A stretch of DNA of 64,000 nucleotides, from the NCBI RefSeq assembly GCF_004770995.1, contig NZ_RQHW01000079.1, forward strand, positions 62,001 to 126,000, given 5' to 3'. The translations under genes and the position numbers were made by a program. The notes under the pieces are model-generated. The model had not been told where the DNA came from. It made no database searches and saw only the letters and a program-made list of their open reading frames with translations. The DNA is from Leptospira idonii. Lineage in GTDB: Bacteria > Spirochaetota > Leptospiria > Leptospirales > Leptospiraceae. Of this stretch, positions 17,180 to 26,348 are shown in pieces (within the stretch, counting starts at the first letter, position 1; each line of letters opens with the position of its first letter).

Positions 17180-18240
17180 AGTAGACTCACCAATTTGGGC
17201 AGTGTTTCTACCCAAGGAAACTCATTATAGTAAGATAATGCGCTTCTTTGAGAGTTTAAAATTTGATCTATTTTTTTGGCATCCTTAAAAACGGATTCGA
17301 TTTCATTCGCCAGAGCCGTGTAGTTTTTATTTCGAAAGAGATAACCGCCTTCTCTCATCGTAGAACGGATGGCTCCTTGTTCGAAAGCGAATACGGGCAA
17401 GTTCATTCCGAAAGCTTCCAAGATCGGCAGACAGAATCCTTCATGTTCGCTCATGGATACGAATGCGGAAGAACGTTTCAAAACGGATAAAACTTCTTCG
17501 TCGGAAAGCCCTGTCATAAATTCCACATCCGCTTCCAGTCGAAGTTCGTTCACTTTGTTTTTAAGAAGATCGAAATAACCGTCGAAAGCTCCGATCACGG
17601 AACCGATACAATAGAGTTTGGAGTGAGGGTGTTTTTTTTTCCAATGAAAGAAAAACTCGATTAGATCTTCCCATTTTTTCTGAGGAGAGTATCTTCCCAC
17701 GAAACAAATGGAACCGTTGTTAAATTCTTTTTCCGTATGTGGATGAATTCGATAGGACTTACAGATGGGTAGAACGGATACATTTTTAAAATTCAAATCG
17801 GCGATGGTTTCCGCATTGAAAGGAGAATCACACCATACCGAATCGCAGAAGATGGAAAGAGTTGCCAGTTCCAAATAAGAAAGCGATTCGAAACGAAGCA
17901 TGGATTGATAAATTTCGGGAGTGGTACTGGTCTTATAAAAATTAGCAGGAGTTATATTGTGGAAACGAAGTATTTTTTTTCCGGGAAGGTTCTGGAAAAA
18001 ATCAAAAGGATAACCTTGCCCTCCATAATGCAGGATGTGAACATCCTTGGGAGTCAAAGGAAGTTTTTGCTGCGAAGTCGGATAAAAATTCGTATCTGGG
18101 ACATGTTTTCCTTTTCTAGGAATGCGGGTGATGAAATTCGATTTCCAGCCTAATGTTTGAAATGCGGCTGCCAGACCAAGAGCATCATTTCCTACTCCGT
18201 CGGAATCTTTCAGTTCGTCCAAATGTTGGAAAACATTCAT
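17176..18240 (-). CDS. Glycosyltransferase family 4
   Basis: A 354-residue GT-B enzyme. The C-terminal domain carries ICFVGRYSPQKKWEDLIEF and FVSMSEHEGFCLPILEAFG, again with the E-x7-E donor site. The N-terminal domain has VFQHLDELKDSDGVGNDALG and ILHYGGQGYPFDFF. Its ATG overlaps the stop of the upstream gene by one base (TAATG), so translation is probably re-initiated. It shares the SMSEHEGFC motif with the following GT4, which points to duplication within the cluster. Confidence 0.92.
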   Translation of the reverse strand: MNVFQHLDELKDSDGVGNDALGLAAAFQTLGWKSNFITRIPRKGKHVPDTNFYPTSQQKLPLTPKDVHILHYGGQGYPFDFFQNLPGKKILRFHNITPANFYKTSTTPEIYQSMLRFESLSYLELATLSIFCDSVWCDSPFNAETIADLNFKNVSVLPICKSYRIHPHTEKEFNNGSICFVGRYSPQKKWEDLIEFFFHWKKKHPHSKLYCIGSVIGAFDGYFDLLKNKVNELRLEADVEFMTGLSDEEVLSVLKRSSAFVSMSEHEGFCLPILEAFGMNLPVFAFEQGAIRSTMREGGYLFRNKNYTALANEIESVFKDAKKIDQILNSQRSALSYYNEFPWVETLPKLVSLL

Positions 18241-19310
18241 TAGGAGATTTTTGTATATTTGATGACTTTTAAATTATCGGATACGGAAAGATCTCTTTCC
18301 TTGGAAAAACCGAAACCGGAAAGATAACCGCTTAATAGTTTTAAATCGATTTTAGAAACATGAACGTCCGCAAAAGGTCTGTTCTTTGCATCCGGCTCCG
18401 ACTGCACTGAAAAATAGAGATGATGGTTCGGCTGCATCCACCGGGAGAGTTCTGCAAAAATAGTTTCCAGATGATGGGAAGGAAAACGATTCAGAGGGAG
18501 AAATAAAATCACATTCATTTTTTGAGAAACGTTTTTCTCCAAAGGAAATAGAGATTCCACCAGTTGGATGTTAGACGATATTTTCTTGAGAATAAAATCG
18601 TGTTCACTCGGCTGATTCGTGATCGATAGGAAAGGAATCGTTTGAAACGTAAGCTGTTTCAAAATTTCTCCCCACTCCGGAAACAAAACCAAGGTTTTGC
18701 CGGAAGCCTTCAAATCATCTAAAACTAGATTCCAATCCTGCGTGAGTCCTGAATCGTCAAAGTATTGATTGGTGGCCCATCCGAAATTCAGATTTGCCTG
18801 TCTGTTTCGGTCGGAGTGAAGAAGGTAGTCCTTGTAAAACCCTTCGAATCTGGTTTCCAGTCTTTGGACTCTTTTGCCGATTCGAATTAACTCGTGTAAT
18901 ACGGAGAAGAAGGCGCGAATTCTGTTTTCGGAAAGTTTTTTATCCACGAGGGAATAAAATCCGATGAATCGATTGAATAAGAATTTAAGAGGACCCTTTA
19001 TGAACCAAAGTTTCGGATTGGTGAACTTGGGAGGGGCGATCCCTTTTTCGAAAAGATGTGCTGTTCCTGCGGGATCAAATTTGCGGAATCCTTCCGGAGA
19101 TTCCGGTTGGAATTGCATTTGGGACACCCTTTCCCAATCTATTTCGTTGGAAGGAGATAGAGGGATCTTGGATTCGAGGTCTCGCATAATTTCTTTTACG
19201 TTCAATTGCGGATCTCTGATTTCCAGAAACGGGGAAGGTGTGAAAAGGGGTTCTTGCTCCACAGAATTCTTTCTTTGTTGAGAGGATTTGAAATTTTGGG
19301 AGAATGGCAA
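18240..19310 (-). CDS. Methyltransferase-like protein of the glycan cluster
   Basis: The last 170 residues look like a Rossmann methyltransferase with weakened motifs: LVLFPEWGEILKQL in the place of the SAM-binding Gly-rich motif I, then a strand LPLNRFPSHHLETIFAELSRWMQPNHHLYFSVQSE-like region corresponding to the usual IxxxHxL...LKPGG segment. The first 190 residues are charged and helical, unrecognised, with a coiled-coil-like stretch near 130-165. It is the first gene of the minus-strand glycan operon and faces rmd across 37 bases. Whether it binds SAM is uncertain because motif I has only one Gly. Confidence 0.6.
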   Translation of the reverse strand: MPFSQNFKSSQQRKNSVEQEPLFTPSPFLEIRDPQLNVKEIMRDLESKIPLSPSNEIDWERVSQMQFQPESPEGFRKFDPAGTAHLFEKGIAPPKFTNPKLWFIKGPLKFLFNRFIGFYSLVDKKLSENRIRAFFSVLHELIRIGKRVQRLETRFEGFYKDYLLHSDRNRQANLNFGWATNQYFDDSGLTQDWNLVLDDLKASGKTLVLFPEWGEILKQLTFQTIPFLSITNQPSEHDFILKKISSNIQLVESLFPLEKNVSQKMNVILFLPLNRFPSHHLETIFAELSRWMQPNHHLYFSVQSEPDAKNRPFADVHVSKIDLKLLSGYLSGFGFSKERDLSVSDNLKVIKYTKIS

Positions 19311-19347
19311 CTAAATCTTAGGCTGAAAGCGGAAAATTCCCCCATCT

Positions 19348-20253
19348 ATGAAAAAAATAACTACTTTGGTCACCGGAAGCAACGGGTTTGTGGGCAAATA
19401 CCTTGTTTCCGCATTGGAAGAGGCAGAAAGGTATGAAATTATTCCTTTTCCCTGCGACATTCGTGATCGGGAAGAAACCGCAAAGCTGATTCAAACTACA
19501 AAACCTTCTCTTGTTTACCATTTGGCGGCACAGCCTTTTGTCCCCAGAGCCATAGAAGATCCTTGGGAAACAGAAGCGATCAATGTGGGAGGAACTCTCA
19601 ATCTTTTGGAGTCTTTGCATCGATTGCAGAGTGAAGTCAGAATGTTGTATGTATCTTCGGCAGATGTGTACGGAAGACAAAATCAAACATCTCTTCCTTT
19701 GCATGAAGAATTGATCGCAAATCCGATCAATCCCTATTCGGGCAGTAAGTTGGCGGCGGAATCTTACTGCAGACAGTATTCCGCATTCAGCAAAACATTA
19801 TCAGTCATCATCGCAAGACCTTTCAACCATATAGGCATCGGGCAAAGACCCGAATTCGTAATTCCTAATTTTTGCAATCAAATCATAGAAGCCAAGAGAA
19901 AACATCTAACAAACATTCAAGTGGGAGATTTGAATCCCACTCGTGATTTTTCCAATGTGAAAGATATCGTAGAAGGGTATCTTCTTTTGATGGAAAAAGG
20001 CGAGTCCGGGCAAATTTACAATATATGTTCGGGAGAGGAAACAAGCATTAGAACCGTAGTGGAGAAACTGATCGCAATCTCAGGAGTATCTATCGAATGT
20101 AAGGTGGATGAATCCAGAATTAGATCTGCGGAAACTTCCCGCGTTTTCGGAGACAATCGCAAGCTGAAACGATTGGGATGGTCTTCCAAAAGATCTTTGG
20201 AAGATACACTTCTTGAAATTTACAGGGAAATGGAAAACCTCAACTCAGTCTGA
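19348..20253 (+). CDS. rmd: GDP-6-deoxy-D-mannose (GDP-D-rhamnose) reductase-like epimerase
   Basis: An extended SDR with TGSNGFVGKYLV for NAD(P) binding, YHLAAQPFVPRA, SSADVYG and the YxxxK catalytic pair in NPYSGSKLAAES. The segment ARPFNHIGIGQRPEFVIPNF matches the RPFNHxGxGQ...FVIPxF signature of Rmd and GDP-mannose dehydratase relatives and distinguishes it from UDP-galactose epimerases. It would make GDP-D-rhamnose from GDP-4-keto-6-deoxymannose, fitting its place opposite a glycan operon. No gmd gene is in the window. Its end overlaps the M48 protease gene by nine bases. Confidence 0.85.
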   Translation: MKKITTLVTGSNGFVGKYLVSALEEAERYEIIPFPCDIRDREETAKLIQTTKPSLVYHLAAQPFVPRAIEDPWETEAINVGGTLNLLESLHRLQSEVRMLYVSSADVYGRQNQTSLPLHEELIANPINPYSGSKLAAESYCRQYSAFSKTLSVIIARPFNHIGIGQRPEFVIPNFCNQIIEAKRKHLTNIQVGDLNPTRDFSNVKDIVEGYLLLMEKGESGQIYNICSGEETSIRTVVEKLIAISGVSIECKVDESRIRSAETSRVFGDNRKLKRLGWSSKRSLEDTLLEIYREMENLNSV

Positions 20254-21453
20254 TTTCGGCAAACAGCTGTTTTTGATTTTTTTCCATTGTGATTGTGAAA
20301 CGAGCTGTCTGGTTCTTTTTTTCTTCTCGGAGCCGATTAACTTTTTTAAGGTGGCGATTCTTTCCTCAGTGCCTGGATGAGTGCTTAAAAAATCGGTAAA
20401 GTCGAAGAATTTGGAAGCTACAGTAGACTTTTTTTCTTCAGGATCTTTGCCGCTGTTTTTGCCTTTGTCTTCTGCCTTAGAAATTTGTTTTTCATCCCTT
20501 TGCAGTTTTTCGAAAAAACTATAAAGTCCTGTTAAGGAAAGGTTCGCATCCTTCAGAAGTTGAACCGCATATTCATCCGCTTCCGATTCGAAATCCCTTG
20601 AGAATTTTAAAACTAGAATCGTTGTTCCCAGTTCCGAAGCGGTTTCGATCATTTCGAAATCTCCCAATCCTGGTCCCACCAAAATACTGATGGCAAATGC
20701 CGTTCCCAATGCCTTGAGTAGGTTTCTGACGTGATGTCTTTTTTCTACGTGAGCGATTTCGTGAGCTAAAACACCTAACACCTCTTCCTGGCTGTCCGCT
20801 TTGTTGAGCAGTCCTGATAGAAAATAGATTTTTCCTCCGGAGACTGCGAATGCGTTTGTGTCCGGTCGGGAAATGATTTGAATGGAATACTTGTAAGGCG
20901 AATCTTTAGGGCGAATCTCTTCCGTTGCCTTTGTTAAAAATTCTTCCGCTTCTTTGGCTTCGCAAAAATCCATTCCTATACCGGATTCGATTTTTTTGTG
21001 AACCATCGAACCGATGCTTTCATCTACGCTGGTGGGAACGAGGCGGTAGATATTTAGAAGACCTAAGTAATATACGAAACCGAAAACCACAAACAGGCAC
21101 CCGGCTACGGTGATCGTAAGCACAGGATTTATTTCTTTGATGTTATATATGATTTTATGAAAGAAGCCGGTTGTTTTTTTATGTTGGAACCAAACGGATT
21201 CCAATGTTTTTGCTTCTTCCTTTGTGCAAAATATTTCCAATACCGGACTTTCGTAAACTTCGTCCGGATTGAGAGTAAGTTTGCATCCGTGAGGGACGAA
21301 GTCGAAGTAAGTAAAATTTTGAATCGGAATTTTATGAGTTAGATTTTCGGAAGTGAACTGGAAGTTCGTATTCTGAATGACTGCGACCCCTTCTTCAGGA
21401 ATCGCAGACTTTCCGTTAAAGTAACGAGATGGATATTCTTTCCCGGGAATCAT
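20245..21453 (-). CDS. M48-family membrane metalloprotease with N-terminal DUF7092-like domain
   Basis: Residues 1-100 form a beta-rich domain starting with a YFNGKSAIPEEGVAVI segment, as in DUF7092 of bacterial M48 proteases. A membrane segment follows at about 112-135. The Zn-binding motif is VLGVLAHEIAHVEKRHHVRN, and the third ligand Glu is in FSRDFESEADEYAVQLL. The C-terminus has a charged linker (KGKNSGKDPEEKKS) and the conserved LSTHPGTEERI. Predicted to act in protein quality control of the envelope. It begins two bases after the DUF898 gene, a pairing seen in other bacteria. Confidence 0.92.
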   Translation of the reverse strand: MIPGKEYPSRYFNGKSAIPEEGVAVIQNTNFQFTSENLTHKIPIQNFTYFDFVPHGCKLTLNPDEVYESPVLEIFCTKEEAKTLESVWFQHKKTTGFFHKIIYNIKEINPVLTITVAGCLFVVFGFVYYLGLLNIYRLVPTSVDESIGSMVHKKIESGIGMDFCEAKEAEEFLTKATEEIRPKDSPYKYSIQIISRPDTNAFAVSGGKIYFLSGLLNKADSQEEVLGVLAHEIAHVEKRHHVRNLLKALGTAFAISILVGPGLGDFEMIETASELGTTILVLKFSRDFESEADEYAVQLLKDANLSLTGLYSFFEKLQRDEKQISKAEDKGKNSGKDPEEKKSTVASKFFDFTDFLSTHPGTEERIATLKKLIGSEKKKRTRQLVSQSQWKKIKNSCLPKSD

Positions 21454-21455
21454 TT

Positions 21456-22412
21456 TTATCCGATGAAACCTTCTAAAGCTTCCGCCAAAGCTTCTACACC
21501 TTCTACGGTTGCAGATGCAGTTGCATCCGGTTGCGCAGTGATTGTAGAAAAATCGATTTCAGTTTCCAAACTAACAGACTCCAAATAGAGTTTTGTCATG
21601 CGAACGACTGCCCAAGGAAAAGCGATGCCCAGTGTAAAGATGACTAATAAATAAGAGATGAATAGATTGAGGAAAATTTGACCGCCAGTGATATCGGAGG
21701 AGAATTTTTTACCTTGAAAAGTTGTTTTTCCCCAAATGTAATTTTGGATCTCTGCGGAGAACCAAGCTCCGTAAATTCCTAAAGTCACAATGGAAAGGAA
21801 AATTCCTTTGAGACAAAGGAAAAAAAATTCTTTTCCGTCCGCTTGAAATCCGAAATTCGCATTCCCATAACGGATGTTATTTTTGATATAAGTTTCCTGT
21901 TCGATATAAAACCAAGGAAAATAAATTCCCAAAGTAATGATGGAAAGAAGTCCGCCTCTTAGATAGATCTTTCCTAATTCCAAACCTTTTCCGTTGAATC
22001 CGAAACGAAGGTTGCGGTAACCCGTTCTGGAAGTAAGATATTTGGTTCTTCCTACTAAGATGAAAGGAGCAATGGTAAGGAACAAAGCCGCTGTTAGAAT
22101 TGTCGAAACGATTTGAACAATGGATTGGGAAACAATCATTCCCACGATGGTATTGATGATCCCTAGAATGATGGCTGCTCCGATAACAAGCACCAAAGCT
22201 TTTAAAAAACCGATGAACCTTTCTTTTCCGGTTCCATGAAACGAGAATCGTTCTCCCGCCCATTCCACATTTTCAGCTACGAATTTTTGGACATTCGTCT
22301 TTGCCCAAAAATGGTATATGAAGAATGTAAACACTGTTAGAAATGCGTTTTTTAACAAAATGAGAAACAGATTGAGTCCGGTCGCATGGTATTGAATTCG
22401 TTTGTTGTCCAT
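21456..22412 (-). CDS. DUF898 (YjgN-like) membrane protein
   Basis: The protein has repeated units of a membrane segment followed by a motif such as TLGIYFPWFYIEQETYIKNN and TLGIYGAWFSAEIQNYIWG, each after an aromatic-rich FSFHGTGKE or FGFQADGKE strand, the hallmark of DUF898/YjgN. About six to seven membrane helices. Function unknown in the literature I know. It is directly upstream of the M48 protease with a two-base gap, so the two probably form a membrane complex. Upstream is a 137-base gap to the divergent small secreted protein gene. Confidence 0.88.
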   Translation of the reverse strand: MDNKRIQYHATGLNLFLILLKNAFLTVFTFFIYHFWAKTNVQKFVAENVEWAGERFSFHGTGKERFIGFLKALVLVIGAAIILGIINTIVGMIVSQSIVQIVSTILTAALFLTIAPFILVGRTKYLTSRTGYRNLRFGFNGKGLELGKIYLRGGLLSIITLGIYFPWFYIEQETYIKNNIRYGNANFGFQADGKEFFFLCLKGIFLSIVTLGIYGAWFSAEIQNYIWGKTTFQGKKFSSDITGGQIFLNLFISYLLVIFTLGIAFPWAVVRMTKLYLESVSLETEIDFSTITAQPDATASATVEGVEALAEALEGFIG

Positions 22413-22549
22413 AGATCCTGCTTTAGAGATTTCTTGTGGGGTAATTTTGGTGTTAAGTTCGAAGAGTCGTAAAGGAAAATATTATCCTTGTAAAATATTT
22501 ATTCCTGCAGAGAAAATTAAGCTGAACACAATTCGTGAGTTTTACGTCT

Positions 22550-22855
22550 ATGGAATATATGTTCTCTTTTCGTTTTGTTCCTACGTTTCTTCTTTCGATT
22601 CTTTTGTTCGGGATCGGAGGTAATCTTGTCTCTCAATCGGAACTTCCTCCTACTGCAGGAGATCTGCAAGGGCAAGATAAATCCGTCAAACAACCTCCCG
22701 CAAGAAAAGAGAAGAAAGGTTGTTGCAAGATCAAATACCCGGCAGGAGGGTATGATTTTTTTCTGGCAACGGAAGAAGATTGCAGAAGCAGTTTGTATTT
22801 CGACAGATTTTTAGGAGAGAATAACACATTATGCTTCCGATGGGAAGAGGATTAG
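22550..22855 (+). CDS. Small secreted Cys-containing protein of unknown function
   Basis: An approximately 100-residue protein with an N-terminal signal peptide (FRFVPTFLLSILLFGIG) and a short mature part containing four Cys (KKGCCKIKYPAGGYDFF, EEDCRSS, TLCFRW), probably disulfide bonded. I do not recognise the family. The start is uncertain: GTG at 22535 and ATG at 22550 or 22559 are in frame and none has a clear ribosome site. Its last 25 bases overlap the start of the patatin gene, implying coupled translation and perhaps a shared role. Confidence 0.6.
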   Translation: MEYMFSFRFVPTFLLSILLFGIGGNLVSQSELPPTAGDLQGQDKSVKQPPARKEKKGCCKIKYPAGGYDFFLATEEDCRSSLYFDRFLGENNTLCFRWEED

Positions 22856-23823
22856 ATCTACCAAACCTTACCGATGTTAAGGAACAATTCTATCAAACCT
22901 TAAATCGATTCCTTCCTATGTACGAAGTGTCCTTGGCGATCGCCGGAGGAGGATGTAAGGCGTTCTACGGTCTAGGCATCGGCAAAGCGCTCCGCAATTG
23001 GGGGGTGCGTTTCAACGAAGTGTCCGGAGTTTCCGCAGGAGCCGCAATGGCGCTCTGTATTCTTTCCGAAACCGAAGATGAAACCGTAGAATACTTCGAG
23101 GAAATCACAAAACGCAATTCTAGTAATTTCCATTTTTCAAATTTGCTTCGGGGAGAAAGAACCTTTCCTCATGAGGATATGTACAGAAGAGGCATTCGAT
23201 TCGGAATGAGATTCGATCGAATCCTTGCTTCCGGTGTGAAGGTAATCATTCATACGGTTCGTGCTTATCCGAAAGAAAACTCCCTAAAGAATAAATTCAG
23301 ACTGGCAAGGTTGATCTCTGAAACGGGAAGAGCCTTTCTTTTGGATGATCGTGACAGAAGCGAAGGCATACCTGCCAACCGCATTTCGGAAATCGTCAAA
23401 AAATGGAATATGGAAGATGTGGACTTCACCGAGAAAGATTTTTCCAACCAGGAAGTCATTGAACAGTTTATTTTAAATTCTTCTTCCATTCCTCCCATCG
23501 TAGATTTTCAATCCGTAAATAATGAGTATTATTTGGACGGGGGACTTACGAACAATTTGGTGATCGAAAAGTTTGCTCCGAATGCTAAAATCATCGCGAT
23601 TCATTATGAGCCTGCTACCATCGTAGGAAAAGATCCCGACCTTCTTCGCAAAACTTATATTATGCGTCCATCAAAACGACTTCCTATCACTTCCTTTGAC
23701 TATACGAATCCGCAGGGAGTGAGAGAAGCTTACGAATTAGGAATAGCGGATGCGGAATCTCAAAAAACGCAGATCTTAGAATATCTACAAAAAGATGTCA
23801 GCGAGTTTCTCAGCCGCAGCTGA
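22831..23823 (+). CDS. Patatin-like phospholipase
   Basis: All patatin blocks are present: the oxyanion hole LAIAGGGCKAFYGLGIG, the nucleophile elbow EVSGVSAGAAMAL (GxSxG) and the catalytic Asp in YYLDGGLTNNLV. The 330-residue protein is predicted cytoplasmic or membrane-associated, acting on acyl-lipids. The start ATG at 22831 has AGGAG at a 12-base spacing and lies inside the end of the small secreted-protein gene. The 3' end overlaps the oppositely oriented aminotransferase gene by 39 bases. Confidence 0.94.
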   Translation: MLPMGRGLDLPNLTDVKEQFYQTLNRFLPMYEVSLAIAGGGCKAFYGLGIGKALRNWGVRFNEVSGVSAGAAMALCILSETEDETVEYFEEITKRNSSNFHFSNLLRGERTFPHEDMYRRGIRFGMRFDRILASGVKVIIHTVRAYPKENSLKNKFRLARLISETGRAFLLDDRDRSEGIPANRISEIVKKWNMEDVDFTEKDFSNQEVIEQFILNSSSIPPIVDFQSVNNEYYLDGGLTNNLVIEKFAPNAKIIAIHYEPATIVGKDPDLLRKTYIMRPSKRLPITSFDYTNPQGVREAYELGIADAESQKTQILEYLQKDVSEFLSRS

Positions 23824-24975
23824 GAAGGTCTCTTCTTCCGCAATCAAACTCACAATGAGAACCGTCTCCGTTTCGGGGAAACCGTACCAATCCCCCGGAT
23901 GAAGATACACATTCTTTTCGGACAAAATCTTTTCCGCCCATTCCTCTGAGCTGAGATCTGAGTTTTGGATTTGAATCATCCCGTACCAGCCTGCATCCGA
24001 ATAAGTCCAAGTTAGGCGAGAGATTTCCGCAAAACGTTCTTGGGCAAACATTACATTTCTTTTGATTCGGTTGAGGATTCGATTTTGAACCATCGATTTC
24101 CAAGGAAGAAGTTCGGGAAGCATCGTTTGTATGGGAGAATTTACGGATAAAAAACTATCGGAGATGATTTCCAATCCGGAAAGGGCCTGCTTCTTAAAGG
24201 AAGGATTTCCCTGCACATGGATCCAGCTCAATTTCATTTGAGGAAGGGCCAGCATTTTAGAGATTCCGTTGAGAACAAAAACGGGAGCGGAGTCAGTGAC
24301 AGGATAAAAATGCGAACTTTTATCTGTAAACAGATTCGTATAGTCAGCGAACACTTCGTCCAAGACCAAAACGATTCCCGTTTTTTCGGACCAATCCAGC
24401 CATTCTTTCCAATCTTCTTTTCGCATAACAGAGCCTGTAGGATTAGCTGGGCTTACCAAAAGCACAAGTTTGGTCCGGGAAGAAATTTGTCTTTTTACTT
24501 CCTCCAGGGAATAATTCCATTCTTTGGATTCGGGCGAGAATGTGAGAGAGTATTCTTTTAAGGAGATGTTTTCCAATTCCGCTAAAAAAGGAAAGAGAGG
24601 ATACCCCGGTGCGGGGATAAGAATTTCATCGTTCGGATTTGCCAGCAGTTTGAATATAAAAGAATAAGCTTCCGAGGTGCTTGCCGTTAGGATTAGATCT
24701 TCCGGATTGATTTCCAGGTTTCTCGTTCGATAGGAAGATGAGATTGCTTCTCTGGTTTGAGGAAGACCTTTCGGATCTGGATTGTATTTCGACCAAAAAG
24801 ATTTATCTAAGTTATGCGAAAGGATATTGATAGGAAACTCCAACCCCACCAAAGTAGGGTTACTTGCCATTAAATCCAATACGGGAATCGATTGGGTTTC
24901 TTTTTCCCTTTTGATTCGGGTCAGTTCATTTTCTTCGTCCGAAATTCCCAAATTTCGAATGCGATCGGAAAACAT
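23785..24975 (-). CDS. Pyridoxal-phosphate aminotransferase, class I/II
   Basis: A fold-type I aminotransferase. Landmarks are YNPDPKGLPQTREAIS, LTASTSEAYSFIFKLL, the cofactor-contacting VSPANPTGSVM, the VLDEVFADY strand and the PLP lysine in LNGISKMLALPQMKLSW. The C-terminal part has HPGDWYGFPETETVLIVSL. The ATG at 24975 is preferred over the one at 24999 because GAGG lies nine bases before it. Substrate specificity is not clear; it resembles alanine/aspartate-type enzymes. It is divergent from the MFS gene, and the operator-like palindrome at 25081-25094 lies between them. Confidence 0.92.
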   Translation of the reverse strand: MFSDRIRNLGISDEENELTRIKREKETQSIPVLDLMASNPTLVGLEFPINILSHNLDKSFWSKYNPDPKGLPQTREAISSSYRTRNLEINPEDLILTASTSEAYSFIFKLLANPNDEILIPAPGYPLFPFLAELENISLKEYSLTFSPESKEWNYSLEEVKRQISSRTKLVLLVSPANPTGSVMRKEDWKEWLDWSEKTGIVLVLDEVFADYTNLFTDKSSHFYPVTDSAPVFVLNGISKMLALPQMKLSWIHVQGNPSFKKQALSGLEIISDSFLSVNSPIQTMLPELLPWKSMVQNRILNRIKRNVMFAQERFAEISRLTWTYSDAGWYGMIQIQNSDLSSEEWAEKILSEKNVYLHPGDWYGFPETETVLIVSLIAEEETFSAAAEKLADIFL

Positions 24976-25080
24976 AAAATCTTTCCTCTTAGACACCATT
25001 TATATCGTAAATGTCCTTATATTTCCAATGAAAAAAGATACAAGAAATTGACCAAATGCATTTTATTTTGGATTCTTTTC

Positions 25081-25094
25081 TGACCACTTGGTCA
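25081..25094. promoter_or_regulatory. Operator-like palindrome upstream of the MFS gene
   Basis: TGACCACTTGGTCA is a perfect inverted repeat of TGACCA with a two-base spacer, 11 bases before the MFS start. The same half-site TGACCA occurs at 25049-25054, overlapping a TTGACC -35-like hexamer. Two-fold sites of this size are typical of TetR-family repressors. No regulator gene is adjacent. Confidence 0.55.
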
Positions 25095-25105
25095 ATGATG
25101 GTTGT

Positions 25106-26347
25106 ATGGAAAAAGAATTTCCTCATCCTGACAATCATCCCCTTCATACCATCAAAAAAGAAAGAGCCATCATAGTCGTTCTGGCGGTGCTTCAATTTCT
25201 ACATATACTGGATTTTGTGATCATGATGCCTCTCGGCCCGGTTTTTATGGAGAGCTTTAAGATCGACTCCACGGAATTCGGTCTTCTGGTTTCAGCATAC
25301 TCCATCAGTGCAGGGATCTTCGGATTTATCGGAGCCTTTTTTCTGGATCGATTCGACCGCAGATCTTCCTTGCTTACCATCTTCGCAGGATTCGCCTTAG
25401 GCACGTTATTCTGTGCTGTGGCTCCTACTTATATCACTCTTCTTTTGGCAAGGATCGTTGCCGGTTGTTTCGGAGGAATGATCAGTGCACTGATTCTATC
25501 CATCATAGGAGACATCATTCCTGTGTTCCGCAGAGGAAAGGCGACAGGTGTAGTGATGTCCGCATTCTCGATCGCTTCGGTGATCGGAATCCCCGTAGGA
25601 TTGTTCTTAGCGAATCAATACGGCTGGCATTTCCCTTTTTTGGCAATCACCGTGATCAGTTTTTTACTTCTGCCTGCGTCTTATAAGATTCTTCCCGAGT
25701 TAAAAGTCCATTTGGAACATCATAATCCTACCGATTCGAAATGGTCTTCCGTGAAAACCGTCCTTACTGAGAGATCGCATTATAGTTCTTTTGCGTTCAT
25801 GATTGCTCTTATGTTCGGAGGATTTTCCATCATTCCGTTTTTTGCGCCTTATTTGGTTTCGAATGTGGGTTTGGATAAAAACGAACTTACCTACATTTAT
25901 TTTTTCGGAGGATTGTTCACTTTCTTCACAAGCAGATACATAGGGATTTTAGCCGATCGTTATGGAAAATACAAAATGTACGCTATTCTTACGATCCTAG
26001 CCGTGGTACCTGTCACTCTCGTTACTAGTTTAGGAAGAACTCCTCTGCCTTGGGTGATCGTTCTCAGTACTTTGTTTATGATCATCGTTTCGGGAAGGAT
26101 GGTTCCTGCATTCGCACTCGTCACTTCCGCTGTGGAACCTAAAATCAGAGGAAGTTTCATGTCGGTGAATTCTTCGATTCAATCGATTTCCGCGGGAGCT
26201 GCATCTTTCATCTCAGGTCATATCCTTACGCAAGGTGTGAACGGAGAGCTAGTGAACTTCGAATTGGTGGGAATGATCTCTATCGTTTGTTTGCTGGTGA
26301 GTGTCGTTTTGGCCTCCAAGATCAAAATCCCTGGAAACCATATTTGA
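25106..26347 (+). CDS. MFS transporter, drug-efflux type
   Basis: Twelve hydrophobic segments. The first periplasmic side shows ILDFVIMMPLGPVFM, and the loop between helices 2 and 3 is AFFLDRFDRRSSLL, a form of MFS motif A (GxLaDrxGrrr). RRGKATGVVMSAFS and a central cytoplasmic loop follow, then GILADRYGKYKMY as the second motif-A copy. It resembles the DHA1 drug/H+ antiporters. I choose the ATG at 25106 rather than the TTG at 25088, which lies inside the operator palindrome. It ends one base before the next convergent gene. Confidence 0.93.
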   Translation: MEKEFPHPDNHPLHTIKKERAIIVVLAVLQFLHILDFVIMMPLGPVFMESFKIDSTEFGLLVSAYSISAGIFGFIGAFFLDRFDRRSSLLTIFAGFALGTLFCAVAPTYITLLLARIVAGCFGGMISALILSIIGDIIPVFRRGKATGVVMSAFSIASVIGIPVGLFLANQYGWHFPFLAITVISFLLLPASYKILPELKVHLEHHNPTDSKWSSVKTVLTERSHYSSFAFMIALMFGGFSIIPFFAPYLVSNVGLDKNELTYIYFFGGLFTFFTSRYIGILADRYGKYKMYAILTILAVVPVTLVTSLGRTPLPWVIVLSTLFMIIVSGRMVPAFALVTSAVEPKIRGSFMSVNSSIQSISAGAASFISGHILTQGVNGELVNFELVGMISIVCLLVSVVLASKIKIPGNHI

Positions 26348-26348
26348 C

